This document shows positions 7,358 through 17,400 of a DNA stretch of 64,000 nt, piece by piece (positions within the stretch are counted from its first letter, which is position 1; each line of letters opens with the position of its first letter). The notes beneath the pieces are model-generated. The model saw only the letters and a program-made list of their open reading frames with translations, had not been told where the DNA came from and made no database searches. Both the position numbers and the translations under genes were made by a program. The stretch comes from Polynucleobacter sp. MWH-UH35A (GTDB taxonomy: Bacteria; Pseudomonadota; Gammaproteobacteria; Burkholderiales; Burkholderiaceae): positions 682,001 through 746,000 of the forward strand of contig NZ_CP061285.1 of assembly GCF_018687075.1 (NCBI RefSeq), in the 5' to 3' direction.

Positions 7358-9742
7358 ATGCGTAAAGCAAAAGACTTGATGCCACGCGAGGCTGACCGTT
7401 TAGGAACAGTTCAGGGGCATCGAGATGGATTTGGATTTGTTATTCCCGATGATGGTGGTGAAGACATCTTTCTCTCGGAAAGAGAAATGTCACGCGTGAT
7501 GCACGGCGATAGAGTCAATGTCAGAGTATTGGGAACAGATCGACGTGGTCGTCCAGAAGGACAGATCGTCGAGGTAGTGCTGCATGCCAACAAAGTAGTG
7601 ATCGGTCGCCTCTTAAATGAAAACGGGGTTCTGATTGTTGCGCCAGAAGATAAGCGCATTGGTCATGACATCTTGATTCCGCCAAAGGGTCAAGGACAAG
7701 CTAAGTTAGGCCAGGTCGTTAGTGTGGAGATCATTGATTACCCAGATAGCTATCGCCAAGCGGTTGGTCGCGTTGTGGAAGTCCTGGGCGAGATTGATGA
7801 TCCAGGCATGGAAATCGAAATCGCTGTCCGTAAATATGGCGTGCCCCATGAATTTTCAGCAGCTGCCATGAAAGAGGCAGCAGCATTGCCTGATACAGTC
7901 CAGCAGTCTGATTTAGAGGGTCGTATTGACCTGCGTGACGTACCTTTGGTCACCATTGATGGTGCTGATGCGCGTGACTTTGATGATGCTGTGTATTGCG
8001 AGCCGGTAATGTATGGCCAGACTAAGGCTTGGCGTCTGATTGTGGCGATTGCTGACGTATCCCATTATGTAAAACCAGGTCAGCCATTAGATGACGAAGG
8101 TTTATTGCGCGCAACTTCGGTGTATTTCCCGAGACGCGTTATACCGATGCTTCCCGAGAAAATCTCTAACGGTCTTTGCTCTCTGAACCCTGGTGTAGAC
8201 CGTTTATGTATGGTGTGTGATTCGGTTGTCGATAACAACGGTATAGTTTTAGCTTATCAGTTTTACCCAGCAGTAATGCACTCGGCGCAACGCTTTACTT
8301 ATGACACGGTTTGGGAAATCCTTTCCAATAGCAAAGGTCCCGAGGCTGCGCGCTTTGCACAGTTCCGTCCTTTACTGGGTAATCTGTATTCGCTGTATAA
8401 GATTTTGCTCGCTGCTCGCGAGAAGCGCGGCGCAATTGAGTTTGAGACTACTGAGACACAAATTATTAGTAATGAGCTTGGCAAGATACTGCGCATTGAG
8501 CCACGCATTCGTAATGATGCTCACCGCTTAATTGAAGAGTGTATGTTGACTGCTAACGTTTGTGCAGCAGACTTTATTGAGAAAAATAAGCACCTCAGCC
8601 TCTATCGTGTCCATGGCGAGCCATCTGAAGAGAAGTTGATGACATTACGCCAAGTCCTGAGAACCTCAGGGCTCTCATTAGGCGGCGGCGATAAGCCCAA
8701 GCCACGTGATTACGCTAAATTAATGCGTGAAATTAAAGAGCGGCCTGATGCCAATATGTTGCAGTCAGTTGTATTGCGCTCGATGCAGCAAGCCATGTAC
8801 CAGCCAGATAATGAAGGCCACTTTGGTTTAGCTTATCCAGCGTATTCTCATTTCACCAGCCCGATTCGCCGTTATCCTGACTTGCTAACCCATCGGGTGA
8901 TCAAGTCGATTCTGCAGAAAAAGTCTTACGTGCCAGTCTTGCCGCCTAAGGTTCCACTAAACCTCACATTGCCGCGCAAGGGTAAAGGTCGTGAGAATGC
9001 AGTGAATGCTAAAAAATCTCAAAGTGATGCTAAGGCAGGAGTCGCTAAGGGCGCTAAGCCTCCTAAAGGTGCCAATGCTGCATTACCAATCTGGGGTCAA
9101 TTGGGTGTTCACTGCTCATCTAATGAGCGTCGTGCTGATGAGGCATCACGAGATGTGGAAGCATGGCTGAAGTGTTACTACATGCGTGACCATTTGGGTC
9201 AAGAGTATGCGGGCACAGTCACTGGTGTCGCTAACTTCGGCTTATTTATTCAGCTTGAGAATCTTTTTGTTGAAGGGATGGTGCATGTCACCGAACTTGG
9301 TGGAGATTACTTCCAGTATGACGAAGCGCGCCAAGAGTTGCGTGGTGAACGTACCGGTATTCGGTATCGCTTAGGCGATCGTATGCATGTGTTGGTCAGT
9401 CGCGTTGATCTTGATGCACGTAAGATTGAATTCAGTTTGGTTAAATCTGTTGGTGCCGAGCCTGGAGGGTCATCTAATCGTCGTCAGTTGTTATTGGCAA
9501 CGGATACCGGTAGACCAAATAAGAAGGCAGCATCAAAAAGAAGTCGTCCTGATAACAAGATTCCACAAAAGCCTAGCGGCATTAATGTGAATGCGGCTAA
9601 ATCCGCAGGTACTTTAGGGGTTAACCAGTCTAAGAGCAAAGCTGCCCGTAAGAACAGTAAGTCCGCAAAGCCTGGTAGGTCTGTCGGTAAGCCCGCAGGA
9701 AGTAAACCTCCGGTTCGCAATACTAAGGCTCGCCGCAAATAA
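7358..9742 (+). CDS. rnr: Ribonuclease R
   Basis: A 3'-5' exoribonuclease of the RNB family that degrades structured RNA; 794 residues. It shows cold-shock-type OB domains near the start (VQGHRDGFGFV), the RNB core with the DARDFDDAVY active-site motif, a FTSPIRRYPD motif near the core end, an S1 domain near residues 620-700 (GTVTGVANFGLFIQL) and a long Lys/Arg-rich tail. Compared with E. coli RNase R it lacks about 80 N-terminal residues, the helix-turn-helix domain; a TAA codon in frame directly before ATG 7358 shows the frame cannot extend. A basic low-complexity insert of about 45 residues splits the end of the RNB core. It is followed 15 nt later by rlmB. Confidence 0.93.
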   Translation: MRKAKDLMPREADRLGTVQGHRDGFGFVIPDDGGEDIFLSEREMSRVMHGDRVNVRVLGTDRRGRPEGQIVEVVLHANKVVIGRLLNENGVLIVAPEDKRIGHDILIPPKGQGQAKLGQVVSVEIIDYPDSYRQAVGRVVEVLGEIDDPGMEIEIAVRKYGVPHEFSAAAMKEAAALPDTVQQSDLEGRIDLRDVPLVTIDGADARDFDDAVYCEPVMYGQTKAWRLIVAIADVSHYVKPGQPLDDEGLLRATSVYFPRRVIPMLPEKISNGLCSLNPGVDRLCMVCDSVVDNNGIVLAYQFYPAVMHSAQRFTYDTVWEILSNSKGPEAARFAQFRPLLGNLYSLYKILLAAREKRGAIEFETTETQIISNELGKILRIEPRIRNDAHRLIEECMLTANVCAADFIEKNKHLSLYRVHGEPSEEKLMTLRQVLRTSGLSLGGGDKPKPRDYAKLMREIKERPDANMLQSVVLRSMQQAMYQPDNEGHFGLAYPAYSHFTSPIRRYPDLLTHRVIKSILQKKSYVPVLPPKVPLNLTLPRKGKGRENAVNAKKSQSDAKAGVAKGAKPPKGANAALPIWGQLGVHCSSNERRADEASRDVEAWLKCYYMRDHLGQEYAGTVTGVANFGLFIQLENLFVEGMVHVTELGGDYFQYDEARQELRGERTGIRYRLGDRMHVLVSRVDLDARKIEFSLVKSVGAEPGGSSNRRQLLLATDTGRPNKKAASKRSRPDNKIPQKPSGINVNAAKSAGTLGVNQSKSKAARKNSKSAKPGRSVGKPAGSKPPVRNTKARRK

Positions 9743-9757
9743 GGATGAAGTAGATAG

Positions 9758-10513
9758 ATGAAGCAAATACTAGTTGGTTTTCATGCAGTACAAGCGCGCT
9801 TAAGGGTAGATCCAGACAGCCTAAAATCCGTGTACTTTGACCCCAGTCGGCGTGATAGACGGATGGGGGATTTTTTAAAGCAAGCCGAAGAGATTTTAGG
9901 TGAGCGTTTGCATGCGGCTGATGCTGAGCGCTTGCATAAGTTAACTGGCCATGATCGCCATCAAGGTGTAGTTGCTTTGGCTGAAAAAATGACGGTTGCT
10001 CGAACCATTTCTGAGGTGGTTGAGGATGTAGAGGGCGCTCAAGAGAAGCCACTATTTCTAGTATTAGATGGCGTAACGGATCCGCATAACTTTGGTGCCT
10101 GCCTTCGTGTGGCGGATGGCGCTGGTGTTGACGCTGTCGTAATTCCGAAAGATCGCTCTGCCTCGATTAATGCTACGGTAAGCAAGGTATCCAGTGGCGC
10201 TTCGGAAGTAATGCCAGTGATTACGGTGACTAATCTTGTTCGTAGCATGAAAGAAATGCAAGAAGCAGGTGTTTGGCTCATTGGCACCGATGATGAGGCG
10301 ACCAAATCGATCTATGACATTGATCTCACAGGCTCTATTGGCATTGTGATGGGGGCCGAAGGCGAGGGTATGCGTCGTCTTACCAAGGAAAACTGTGATG
10401 AACTCGTCCGCATCCCAATGCAAGGCGTCGTTTCTAGTTTGAATGTCTCTGTTGCAAGTGGCGTATGCTTGTATGAGGCATTAAGACAGCGCTTGGCTAA
10501 AGTAACCAAGTAA
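9758..10513 (+). CDS. rlmB: 23S rRNA (guanosine-2'-O-)-methyltransferase RlmB
   Basis: A 251-residue SpoU-family (SPOUT) methyltransferase that methylates G2251 in the peptidyl-transferase region of 23S rRNA. The N-terminal substrate-binding domain is followed by the three SPOUT motifs: LDGVTDPHNFGACLR, IGIVMGAEGEGMRRLT and NVSVASGV. Together these form the knotted SAM site. It lies 15 nt downstream of rnr, the arrangement also seen in E. coli, so the two are probably one operon. Confidence 0.95.
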   Translation: MKQILVGFHAVQARLRVDPDSLKSVYFDPSRRDRRMGDFLKQAEEILGERLHAADAERLHKLTGHDRHQGVVALAEKMTVARTISEVVEDVEGAQEKPLFLVLDGVTDPHNFGACLRVADGAGVDAVVIPKDRSASINATVSKVSSGASEVMPVITVTNLVRSMKEMQEAGVWLIGTDDEATKSIYDIDLTGSIGIVMGAEGEGMRRLTKENCDELVRIPMQGVVSSLNVSVASGVCLYEALRQRLAKVTK

Positions 10514-10552
10514 GTTAACCAAGTAGCAACCTACTAAACCAAGGAGTTTCAT

Positions 10553-10738
10553 ATGAAATGCAATATTGGACACACTGACCGCGTTCTGCGAATGACAGTT
10601 GGTGTCACGCTAATGGGTTTAGCTGGTTTTGGTATCACTGGCCCTTGGGCTTGGATAGGGGTTATCCCACTCTTAACCGGAATGATCGGCAATTGCCCAG
10701 CCTATTCAATACTGGGTATTAATACTGGTAAAAAGTAG
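10553..10738 (+). CDS. DUF2892 small membrane protein
   Basis: A 61-residue protein with two hydrophobic segments. It has the pattern of DUF2892 (inner membrane YgaP-type tail): an N-terminal CNIGHTDRVLR motif and a conserved GNCPAYSILGI ending. The function is unknown; in other proteins this domain follows rhodanese domains. The ATG has a good AAGGAG site 6 nt upstream. It lies 39 nt after rlmB, and its stop codon abuts that of the convergent transaldolase gene with no gap. Confidence 0.85.
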   Translation: MKCNIGHTDRVLRMTVGVTLMGLAGFGITGPWAWIGVIPLLTGMIGNCPAYSILGINTGKK

Positions 10739-11716
10739 TTACTTAGCCAGTAATGCTTCCAACTTCTCGGTATCTACGCAGAAGTTTCGAATTCCCTCAG
10801 CCAATTTCTCCGTTGCCATCGCATCATTGTTCAGTTGCAGGCGGAAATTCGATTCGTCGAGCTTCAATTGTGTAATGCCTTCTGCTTGTAATGCCGCTTT
10901 GGCGTTAGCGGGATCGAGTTTTTTCTCAACAGGTGCATTGCCATTTTGAAGTTCAGCCAATAGTTCTGGGCTAATGGTTAATAGATCGCAACCGGCTAAC
11001 TCTAATATCTGACTGGTATTGCGAAAACTAGCGCCCATGATCTCGGTAGGAATACCAAAGTGTTTGTAGTAATGAAATATTCTCTTCACTGATGTGACGC
11101 CTGGATCATTTGCGCCGCCATTATTAGCATCGCTCCAGTTGCTGCCTAGCTTTGCTTTATTCCAATCGGTAATACGACCGACAAACGGAGAGATCAGTTT
11201 GGCATTCGCCGCTCCGCAAGCTGCAGCTTGAATAAGCGAAAAGAGCAGAGTCATATTGCAATGGATGCCTTGTGCTTCTAATTCTTTTGCAGCGGCAATA
11301 CCTTCCCATGTACCAGCTAATTTAATCAGAATACGTTGGCGATCAATGCCATGAGATTCATATAAGGCAATTAAATGTTTGGCCTTAGCCACTGTGCCCC
11401 TGGTGTCGAAAGAGAGTCTGGCATCTACTTCGGTCGAAACGCGACCTGGAACGATTTTTAAAATCTCTAGGCCGAAAGCAACCAAAATGTAATCAACTAA
11501 GTCTGTTGGGTGCATGCCTGGATGCGCTGCTTTTACAGATTGCACCAAAGCTTGGTAATTGCTTTGCTGAGCAGCCTTCAAAATCAGCGAGGGGTTAGTA
11601 GTTGCATCCTGGGGCCGAAACGCTTGCATGCGCTCAAAATCGCCTGTATCAGCTACGACCGTAGTGAGATTCTTTAGTTGGTCTAGCTGACTTTGTGCCG
11701 AGGTAGTAGTATTCAT
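10739..11716 (-). CDS. tal: Transaldolase
   Basis: Transfers a dihydroxyacetone unit between sugar phosphates in the non-oxidative pentose phosphate pathway. I chose the ATG at 11716, giving 325 residues, because the Schiff-base lysine then falls at 132 ([12 protein letters not shown]), as in E. coli TalB. A longer form from 11755 is possible. The motif DATTNPSLI near residue 38 and the [10 protein letters not shown] motif are family signatures. It is divergent from rpiA, another enzyme of the same pathway, with about 96 bp between chosen starts, so shared control is plausible. Confidence 0.95.
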   Translation of the reverse strand: MNTTTSAQSQLDQLKNLTTVVADTGDFERMQAFRPQDATTNPSLILKAAQQSNYQALVQSVKAAHPGMHPTDLVDYILVAFGLEILKIVPGRVSTEVDARLSFDTRGTVAKAKHLIALYESHGIDRQRILIKLAGTWEGIAAAKELEAQGIHCNMTLLFSLIQAAACGAANAKLISPFVGRITDWNKAKLGSNWSDANNGGANDPGVTSVKRIFHYYKHFGIPTEIMGASFRNTSQILELAGCDLLTISPELLAELQNGNAPVEKKLDPANAKAALQAEGITQLKLDESNFRLQLNNDAMATEKLAEGIRNFCVDTEKLEALLAK

Positions 11717-11812
11717 GGGCTTGCTCAATACTCGTAAGTTTTTTTTGAATATCATATGATAGATGGATTATTACTTCATTCCAACAAAGGCATAAGGGCG
11801 CTCAGCAGGTAT

Positions 11813-12523
11813 ATGAATCAAGATCAATTAAAGCAAATGGTGGGCGAGGCGGCTCGGGATGAAGTTCTCAAATTGCCTGCGGGGCAGATTTTGGGGGTAG
11901 GTACAGGCTCGACTGCCAACTGCTTCATTGATGCACTAGCTCCGCATAAGGATCATTTTGCTGGCACGGTATCGAGCTCCAATGCTACTACTGAGCGCTT
12001 ACTCAAACATGGCTTTAAAGTGCTTGATCCCAACGATGTCCAAGGTCTTCCTGCATATGTCGATGGCGCAGATGAAATTGATCCTGCTGGCCACATGATT
12101 AAAGGTGGGGGTGGAGCACTCACGAGAGAAAAGATTATTGCTTCTATGGCAAAACAATTTATTTGTATTTGCGATTCATCTAAGCAGGTGCCTGTGCTGG
12201 GTAATTTTGCATTACCAGTTGAAATCATTCCGCTAGCTAAAGGTATTGTGAGTAGGGAGTTAGAGAAGTTTGGCGGCAAAGTGACACTGCGTTTAGCTAA
12301 AAGCACTCGCGCCGATCTCAATCAAACACCGAGCGAGCCATTTGTGACGGATAACGGTGGCTGGATCTTGGATGTTGCGGGATTGAAGATTGCCGACCCC
12401 TTGAAGATGGAGGCGCAAATTAATCAAATCGCTGGCGTTATTACCGTTGGTTTATTCGCCAAAGAAAAAGCCAATATATTGCTGGTGAGTAATGCTGCTG
12501 GCGTGGAACGCATAGCTCTCTAA
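11813..12523 (+). CDS. rpiA: Ribose-5-phosphate isomerase A
   Basis: Interconverts ribose 5-phosphate and ribulose 5-phosphate. It shows the GVGTGST phosphate-binding loop, the DGADEID motif with catalytic Asp residues, KGGGGALTREKI with the catalytic Glu, and a C-terminal domain. I chose ATG at 11813 (236 residues), because MNQDQLKQMV aligns with the E. coli start; the upstream in-frame ATG at 11756 would add 19 residues overlapping the divergent promoter region. The terminator at 12546-12584 follows. Confidence 0.94.
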   Translation: MNQDQLKQMVGEAARDEVLKLPAGQILGVGTGSTANCFIDALAPHKDHFAGTVSSSNATTERLLKHGFKVLDPNDVQGLPAYVDGADEIDPAGHMIKGGGGALTREKIIASMAKQFICICDSSKQVPVLGNFALPVEIIPLAKGIVSRELEKFGGKVTLRLAKSTRADLNQTPSEPFVTDNGGWILDVAGLKIADPLKMEAQINQIAGVITVGLFAKEKANILLVSNAAGVERIAL

Positions 12524-12545
12524 ACATAGCATGGATATTCAGATA

Positions 12546-12584
12546 TTAAAAAACCCGACGGGGCATCCCCATCGGGTTTGTTTG
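12546..12584. terminator. Bidirectional terminator (rpiA / minus-strand RNA)
   Basis: Outer arms AAACCCGA (12551-12558) and TCGGGTTT (12572-12579) enclose an inner GGGG/CCCC stem with a CAT loop. A-run and T-rich sequence flank it, so it can act in both directions: after rpiA on the plus strand, and at the end of the putative small RNA on the minus strand. Confidence 0.8.
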
Positions 12585-12706
12585 CCATGGTATGCATGGC
12601 ACAGGCTCTCGGAAGGTATTTAGTTCCTTAGCCTATAAGTACATAGATGTACTTATTGAGAGTGGCTTTCGCCAATGCAGTGGGGCACCATAACTGCCTC
12701 ACCACG
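12546..12706 (-). ncRNA. Putative structured small RNA
   Basis: Between rpiA and yggX the minus strand has a sigma70-like promoter, then about 160 nt rich in strong hairpins, then a terminator. Reading on the minus strand the hairpins are GTGAGGC/GCCCCAC; TGGC-GAAA-GCCA with a GNRA loop; ATAAGTAC/GTACTTAT; AAGG/CCTT; and TGCCATG-CATAC-CATGGCA. No open frame with a ribosome binding site is present. I could not match it to 6S, SRP, tmRNA or a known riboswitch from memory; the published Polynucleobacter-1 motif is one candidate to test. The 5' end is estimated from the -10 box. Confidence 0.5.
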
Positions 12707-12711
12707 ATCTC

Positions 12712-12740
12712 ATCCTATGCCTGTGATTTAGGGATGTCAA
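12712..12740 (-). promoter_or_regulatory. Sigma70-like promoter of the putative small RNA
   Basis: On the minus strand TTGACA (12740-12735) is a perfect -35 box. Exactly 17 nt later comes TAGGAT (12717-12712), a fair -10 box. Transcription would start near 12706, heading into the hairpin-rich stretch. Confidence 0.6.
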
Positions 12741-12778
12741 CACCCCAAATTCATCATTAATCAAAAGCTAATGAATAT

Positions 12779-13051
12779 TTACTCTGCTGGAGGTACGTAA
12801 CCTTGTGCCGTATCTGCGCCGCCTTCAAAGAAGTACTTTTCTACTTGCTTTAAGAGGTATTGGCGTGCGCGTGGGTCAGCCATATTGAGGCGGTTTTCAT
12901 TAATCAGCATGGTTTGCTGCTTTAACCAGGCGGCCCAAGCTTCTTTGGAAACTTGATTCCAAATCTTTTTACCAAGTTCGCCTGGAAGTGGGGCGAAATC
13001 CAAGCCCTCAGCCTCTTTGTTAAGTTTGATGCATTGAACCATGCGTGCCAT
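12779..13051 (-). CDS. yggX: Probable Fe(II)-trafficking protein YggX
   Basis: A 90-residue soluble protein of the YggX family, linked in enterobacteria to protecting iron-sulfur clusters against oxidative damage. The N-terminal MVQCIKL with the conserved Cys7 and the stretch [13 protein letters not shown] are family hallmarks, as is the helical part through EKYFFEG. It lies downstream of argA in the same direction with a 41-nt gap, so they may share a transcript. Beyond its stop codon is the putative small RNA gene. Confidence 0.93.
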   Translation of the reverse strand: MARMVQCIKLNKEAEGLDFAPLPGELGKKIWNQVSKEAWAAWLKQQTMLINENRLNMADPRARQYLLKQVEKYFFEGGADTAQGYVPPAE

Positions 13052-13092
13052 CTGTAATGCCTTTCTTGTATTTCTGAAGTTGCCGAGACTAC

Positions 13093-14457
13093 TTATAGAT
13101 CTTTAGTGAGAACCATGGACTTGCGGTCCCAGTTATAAATTTGTTTTCTTTCTACGGGCAAATCATCAACGGATGCCCGTTTAAAGCCACGCTTTAAGAA
13201 CCAATGCTCAGTTCTGGTGGTGAGAACAAATAATTTTTTGATACCTTCTTGTTTGGCACGCATCTCTATCCGCTTGAGCAGGCGCTCGCCATCTCCCGAT
13301 CCCTGTACATCTGGATCAACCGCGAGGCAGGCCAATTCGCCAACACCATTGGGAAATGGAAAAAGAGCGGCGCAACCGAAGAGTACTCGGTCATGCTCAA
13401 TGACGGAGAAGCGTTGAATATCGCGCTCGATAACATCCTGGCCACGTGCCGCCAAAATACCTTCTTCCTCCAAAGGCATAGTCAGTTGCAGAATGCCGCC
13501 AACGTCATCTTGATTGGCTTCGCGCAGGTTCTCAATATCGGAAGAAGCAAGCATCATGCCAATACCATCATGGGTAAAGAGCTCTTCTAAAAGAGCGCCA
13601 TCCTGGTTGCAGGGCAGGAAGTGAACGCGGCTCACGCCAGCACGAATTGCTCTACCAGCAGTATTTAGCAGGCCCTTCATGCCAAGGTCCATATCTTTAT
13701 TTTGCGCTACATATTCTTGAAGCTGCGGCATGGAGAGTTCGGTGATGAAGTCTCCCTCAGCGTCTTTTAGGCCGTCATATGGACTTAAGAATATGAGCTT
13801 GTCTGCCTTCAGGGCGGCGGCAGTTGAGGCAGCCACATCTTCGTAGGCAAGATTGAATGCCTGTCCCGTTGGCGAAAAACCTAAAGGTGAAAGCAACACA
13901 ATCTTATTGCTATCTAAAGATTGTCTAATAGAGCCAGAGTCAACTTTACGAACCAAGCCCGTATGAATGTAATCGGTACCCTCGACAACGCCAACAGGCA
14001 TAGCAGTGATGAAGTTGCCAGAGATAACAGAGATACGAGATCCTGCCATTGGGGTGTTAGGTAAACCACGGCTAAATGCGGCTTCAATATCAAGGCGCAA
14101 CTCACCAGCAGCTTCTTTCACGCACTCCAAGGCGGCGGCATCGGTAATCCGATAGCTGTGCATCGCACTCTTGCCGAACTTGCTTTTGATCTTACGGAGC
14201 ATGAGCTGCTCTTCAATCTGTGGGCGTATGCCGTGAACCAACACAATCCGCATACCCATGGCATGGAGCATGGCGATATCTTCAATGAGGTTCTCAAGAC
14301 CGGCTTCTTGGACAAGCTCGCCTGCGAATGCAATCACAAAGGTCTTCTCGCGGAAGCTATGAATATAAGGCGCAACATCGCGCAACCACCCCACAAAAGG
14401 GAAGTTGGAGGTCGTTTCTTCAGCCAAAGAGGCCTGGTTCGGTGCATTTGTCGGCAT
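13093..14457 (-). CDS. argA: N-acetylglutamate synthase
   Basis: Catalyses the first step of arginine biosynthesis, acetylating glutamate with acetyl-CoA. The 454-residue length fits the classic two-domain ArgA: an amino acid kinase-like domain (about 20-290, with [13 protein letters not shown]), which senses arginine in this family, and a C-terminal GNAT domain (about 310-450) with the acetyl-CoA loop [12 protein letters not shown] and the typical ending HWFLKRGF. The start lies only 17 bp from the divergent start of hrpA, so the promoters must overlap the coding ends. Confidence 0.94.
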   Translation of the reverse strand: MPTNAPNQASLAEETTSNFPFVGWLRDVAPYIHSFREKTFVIAFAGELVQEAGLENLIEDIAMLHAMGMRIVLVHGIRPQIEEQLMLRKIKSKFGKSAMHSYRITDAAALECVKEAAGELRLDIEAAFSRGLPNTPMAGSRISVISGNFITAMPVGVVEGTDYIHTGLVRKVDSGSIRQSLDSNKIVLLSPLGFSPTGQAFNLAYEDVAASTAAALKADKLIFLSPYDGLKDAEGDFITELSMPQLQEYVAQNKDMDLGMKGLLNTAGRAIRAGVSRVHFLPCNQDGALLEELFTHDGIGMMLASSDIENLREANQDDVGGILQLTMPLEEEGILAARGQDVIERDIQRFSVIEHDRVLFGCAALFPFPNGVGELACLAVDPDVQGSGDGERLLKRIEMRAKQEGIKKLFVLTTRTEHWFLKRGFKRASVDDLPVERKQIYNWDRKSMVLTKDL

Positions 14458-14474
14458 AGTGAGAAAATTATAGG

Positions 14475-17400
14475 GTGCAAGAGCCTATAAACCAACAAAA
14501 ACCCAAAGCAATCCCCAAGCCTGTGTCTGCTTCCAACACCTCGCGCAAGCCAGACATTCGCTTTCCGGAGGAATTGCCGGTCTCTGGTCAGCGTCAACTG
14601 ATCAAGGATGCCCTACAGAGCCACCAGGTAGTGATAGTTTGTGGTGAGACGGGTTCAGGGAAGACGACCCAGCTTCCGAAGATCTGCTTAGATCTGGGGC
14701 GAGGCACGATTAATGGTGGCAAGCTGATTGGCCACACCCAACCCCGCCGAATAGCGGCAACAGCTACTGCCAAAAGAATTGCCCAAGAGCTTGGTTCACC
14801 TATTGGTCAGGATGTTGGTTATCAAGTACGCTTTGCTGATAAGACTAGCAATACTGCTTCTATCAAGTTAATGACAGACGGTATTCTGCTCGCTGAGACG
14901 CAACGAGATCCTCAGCTGCGCGCTTATGACACGATCATTATTGATGAGGCCCATGAGCGTAGTCTGAATATTGATTTCTTATTGGGGTATCTGAGGCAAC
15001 TCCTCCCTAAGCGACCCGATCTGAAGTTGATCATTACATCAGCAACGATTGATGCCCAGCGTTTTGCAGAACACTTTGCTATCAATGGCAAAGTGGCGCC
15101 AGTCATTGAGGTGAGTGGAAGACTATTTCCTGTAGAGCAGCGTTATGCACCATTAGAACCAGACGCGAATTCAGGCAATAAGTTAGATGGAAAAAAAGAA
15201 TCCAAGGCTGCAAAAGAAATTCCAGATGCCGTAACAGAAGCGATAACGAACCTATGGCGAGAAGGTGCAGCCGGCGCTGGGGATGTTTTGGTGTTCTTGC
15301 CAGGTGAGCGTGAGATACGAGACTGTGCTGAGGCATTGCGCAAAGACCATCTACTACAACAACGCTTTCATCCGGAGATTCTGAGTTTATTTGCACGTCA
15401 GTCGGTTGCTGAGCAAGAGAGAGTGTTTAGTCTGGGTAATGGACGCAGAATCATTCTGACTACCAACGTTGCAGAGACCTCATTAACCGTTCCCAATATT
15501 CGATACGTGATTGATAGTGGTTTAGCAAGAGTAAAACGTTATTCCTACCGTAATAAGGTAGAGCAGCTCCAAATTGAGTCTATTTCTCAAGCAGCCGCCA
15601 ATCAAAGGGCGGGTCGCTGCGGTCGTGTGTCGGATGGCATTTGTGTGCGCCTATACAGCGAGCAAGATTATCTAGCTCGTCCTCAATTTACTGACCCAGA
15701 AATATTACGTAGCTCACTAGCTGCTGTATTGCTACGTATGAGCTCATTGCGTTTGCCCAAGATTCAACACTTTCCATTTATTGATAAGCCACTAGGAAGG
15801 GCAATTGCTGATGGTGTGCAATTGCTTGATGAGTTGGGAGCAATTGAATTTGATGAATCTGAACCTGTCGACACTAAGGATGCCAGTAAAGACATTAATA
15901 ACAACTTCAAATTGACTGCTATAGGTAAGCAGTTGGCGGATTTACCACTAGATCCTCGGATTGGCAGAATGTTGCTTGCTGCAAAAGAGCAGAGTGCTCT
16001 GAAGGAAGTAACCATTATTGCTTCTGCATTAGCCACTCAAGACCCTCGCGACCGACCTATGGATCAGGCGGGTGCCGCAGATCAAGCGCACCTCCAGTTT
16101 GCGGATGAGCGCTCCGATTTTCTGAGTTTTGTAAAGCTGTGGAATTGGTATCAAGACGCTTTGCAACATAAGCACAGCAATCGTCAACTGGAGACCCTTT
16201 GTAAGAGTAAATTTCTGTCACCGCGTCGCTTGCGCGAGTGGCGTGATGTACATGGTCAACTCCATACGATGCTGGGTGAGAAGGGGTGGAGGGAAAATGG
16301 TTTGGCGGCAACATATGAACAGGTTCACCTGTCGTTACTGACGGGTTTGCTTGGATATGTTGCCAAAAAAGAAGAGGATGAAAAATCCCAAGATCGCAAT
16401 AGCAAGACAGGTGGTTATATTGGAGCGCGTGGTATTCGTCCATTTATCTGGCCCGGTTCTACTATCGGTAAAAAAGCAGGTGCCTGGATTCTGGCTGGTG
16501 AGTTGCAAGAAACGAATCGTATGTATGCCAGAACCATTGCGAAAATTGAGCCGCAGTGGGTTGAGCGGGTTGCTGCACATCGACTCATCAAGTCCTTAAG
16601 TGATCCCTTTTGGGATAACCGTCAGGGTGAGGTGATGGCATTTGAGCGAGGCACTTTATATGGTCTGCCCATATACCATGGTCGTCGCGTACGCTATGAG
16701 CCACATAACCCTGAAGAAGCGCGCGAGTTATTTATTCGCCAAGCACTTGTCCAAGAAGAAATGTTTGGGCGCATGGACACTCCCGCACTCCAGCGGGAAA
16801 CAGAAACGGATGCGAAGAAAAAATACCCTAATGCGTTTGGTTTCTTCTGGCATAACCGTCGACTGATCAAAGAGATTGAAGCGCTAGAGCATCGATCACG
16901 CCGTCCTGATGTATTGGTGGACGATGATTTGCTATTTGCTTTTTATGACTCTCGCATTCCTAAGGGCGTTTGTAGTCGAGAAGGTCTTAAAGCATCGCTG
17001 ACGAAAAACGGTAAAGAAGATAACAATCAAGGAAGCGATTTAGATAGTCAACTTCGCCTAGAGAAGGCGGACTTGATGCGTCATGAGGCGGCGGGCATTA
17101 CCGTCGATCGCTATCCGAAAACCATGCTAGTGGGCGCTGCACAGCTGAGTCTTACGTACCACTTCGAGCCAGGCAGCCCAAAAGATGGTGTGACTCTGGT
17201 TGTTCCATTAACCCAACTCAATCAAGTCGATGGACGTCGCTGCGAATGGTTGGTGCCTGGCATGTGTGAAGAAAAGGTATTGCTGCTACTCAAATCCTTG
17301 CCGCAGAAATTAAGGCGCCACTGTGTGCCACTCCCGGATTGCGCTAAGTCTTTCCTTGAACGTAAGTTGGAAGAGAAGCAATTTGGTGTTGGCGACTTTT

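Noticed and set aside
12597..12730. Reading the rpiA-yggX region as SRP RNA, tmRNA or a plus-strand riboswitch
   Set aside because: The GGTCAGG/GGAAGGAAGCAGC loop of SRP RNA and the tRNA-like ends of tmRNA are absent. On the plus strand the next gene is on the opposite strand, so a riboswitch would have nothing to control.
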